Assembly: GCA_001917735.1 (NCBI GenBank)
Contig: MNEO01000088.1
Location: 1 to 15,730, forward strand
Source of the DNA: Chloroflexi bacterium 13_1_40CM_68_21
GTDB taxonomy: Bacteria > Chloroflexota > Limnocylindria > P2-11E
Direction of reading: 5' to 3'
Length of the DNA: 15,730 nt
Below the pieces are notes generated by a model. It ran no database searches and was not told the origin of the DNA. It saw only the letters and a program-made list of their open reading frames with translations. The translations under genes were made by a program, and so were the position numbers. Shown piece by piece: positions 15,310-15,730 of the stretch. How positions within the stretch are numbered: the stretch's first letter is position 1; the number at the start of each line of letters is the position of its first letter.

Positions 15310-15669
15310 CTAAAACCTCAACCCCGCGCTCCGAGCGGCGTCGCCGAGCGCCTTGATCCGCCCGTGGTAGTGGTACCCGCCGCGGTCGAAGACCGCCTCG
15401 CCGATGCCTTTGGCCTTGGCGCGCTCACCAAGCATGGCCCCGACGGCCTTCGCACGTTCCGTCTTGCTCTTGATGCCCGTGGCGTCCTTCGCGGCGATGC
15501 TCGTGGCCGCGACGAGCGTTCGGCCGGCATCGTCGTCGATCAGCTGGGCGGAGATGTGCGTGAGCGAGCGGAACACCGCGAGCCGCGGCCGTTCCGCGCT
15601 CCCGCGGACCTTCTCGCGCACACGCTCGTGGCGCCTGGTCCTGCTTTCGCGCCTGGTCTCTCTAGCCAT
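15310..15669 (-). CDS. rplR: Large ribosomal subunit protein uL18
   Basis: L18 binds 5S rRNA and helps place it in the 50S central protuberance. The 119-residue product has an Arg-rich N-terminus ([20 protein letters not shown]), then [21 protein letters not shown], and the C-terminus [20 protein letters not shown] with SAGLRF. The ATG lies one base after the rplF stop, preceded by a GGGGAAGG-like purine run. The order rplF-rplR-rpsE is canonical. Confidence 0.98.
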   Translation of the reverse strand: MARETRRESRTRRHERVREKVRGSAERPRLAVFRSLTHISAQLIDDDAGRTLVAATSIAAKDATGIKSKTERAKAVGAMLGERAKAKGIGEAVFDRGGYHYHGRIKALGDAARSAGLRF

Positions 15670-15670
15670 C

Positions 15671-15730
15671 TCAGACCTTCCCCGCCGCGGCGCCCACCTT
15701 GCCGGCCTTGCCCGCCTTGCGGCGGATGTA
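15671..15730 (-). CDS. rplF: Large ribosomal subunit protein uL6, last 19 residues only
   Basis: The right edge of the window holds the 3' end of a gene reading [19 protein letters not shown] then TGA. The Y-I-R-R-K-A-G-K element is the usual L6 C-terminus ([10 protein letters not shown] in many bacteria), and the position directly before rplR is where rplF lies in the spc operon. The Ala/Gly/Lys extension after it is short and simple. The rest of the gene is outside the window. Confidence 0.9.
   Translation of the reverse strand, partial: YIRRKAGKAGKVGAAAGKV

Overview
This 15.7 kb window is one unbroken block of 22 genes, all on the minus strand, so the biological order runs from the right edge to the left edge. 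It is a core-genome locus. It holds the end of the spc-type ribosomal operon (rplF tail, rplR, rpsE, rpmD, rplO, secY, adk, map), the alpha-type operon (infA, rpmJ, rpsM, rpsK, rpsD, rpoA, rplQ), then truA, rplM and rpsI. These run directly into a TPR-domain gene and a cdaA-cdaR-glmM-glmS cluster for cyclic di-AMP synthesis and amino-sugar supply to the cell wall.

The DNA is GC-rich and packed. Most junctions are 1- or 4-base stop/start overlaps (TAATG, TGATG, TAGTG, ATGA, GTGA, TTGA) or gaps under 40 bases, and GTG and TTG starts are frequent. The largest gap, 86 bases between map and infA, holds the only good promoter candidate. No stretch over 300 bases lacks a gene, and I see no RNA gene, mobile element or CRISPR array.

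The organism is a bacterium with Gram-positive-style gene order (secY-adk-map-infA-rpmJ, and rplQ-truA-rplM-rpsI). It has a short-lid adenylate kinase, a four-cysteine S4 and a CdaA-type rather than a DisA-type cyclase. Together with the GC-rich codon use this suggests a high-GC Chloroflexota or Dormibacterota-like lineage. That placement is an inference and not proven.

The genes serve growth as a unit: ribosome assembly, translation initiation and N-terminal processing, transcription (alpha subunit), secretion, tRNA pseudouridylation, nucleotide balance, and control of peptidoglycan precursor synthesis through c-di-AMP and GlmM/GlmS.

The most striking anomaly is the rplQ-truA junction. The L17 frame runs into a 12-bp tandem repeat (AETK units) and meets no stop codon. 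TruA begins abruptly at its YDGT motif in the +1 frame, without a normal start or first beta strand. This is either a deletion or assembly error, or a frameshifted L17-TruA fusion. The second point of interest is an uncharacterised TPR protein that abuts cdaA with no gap.
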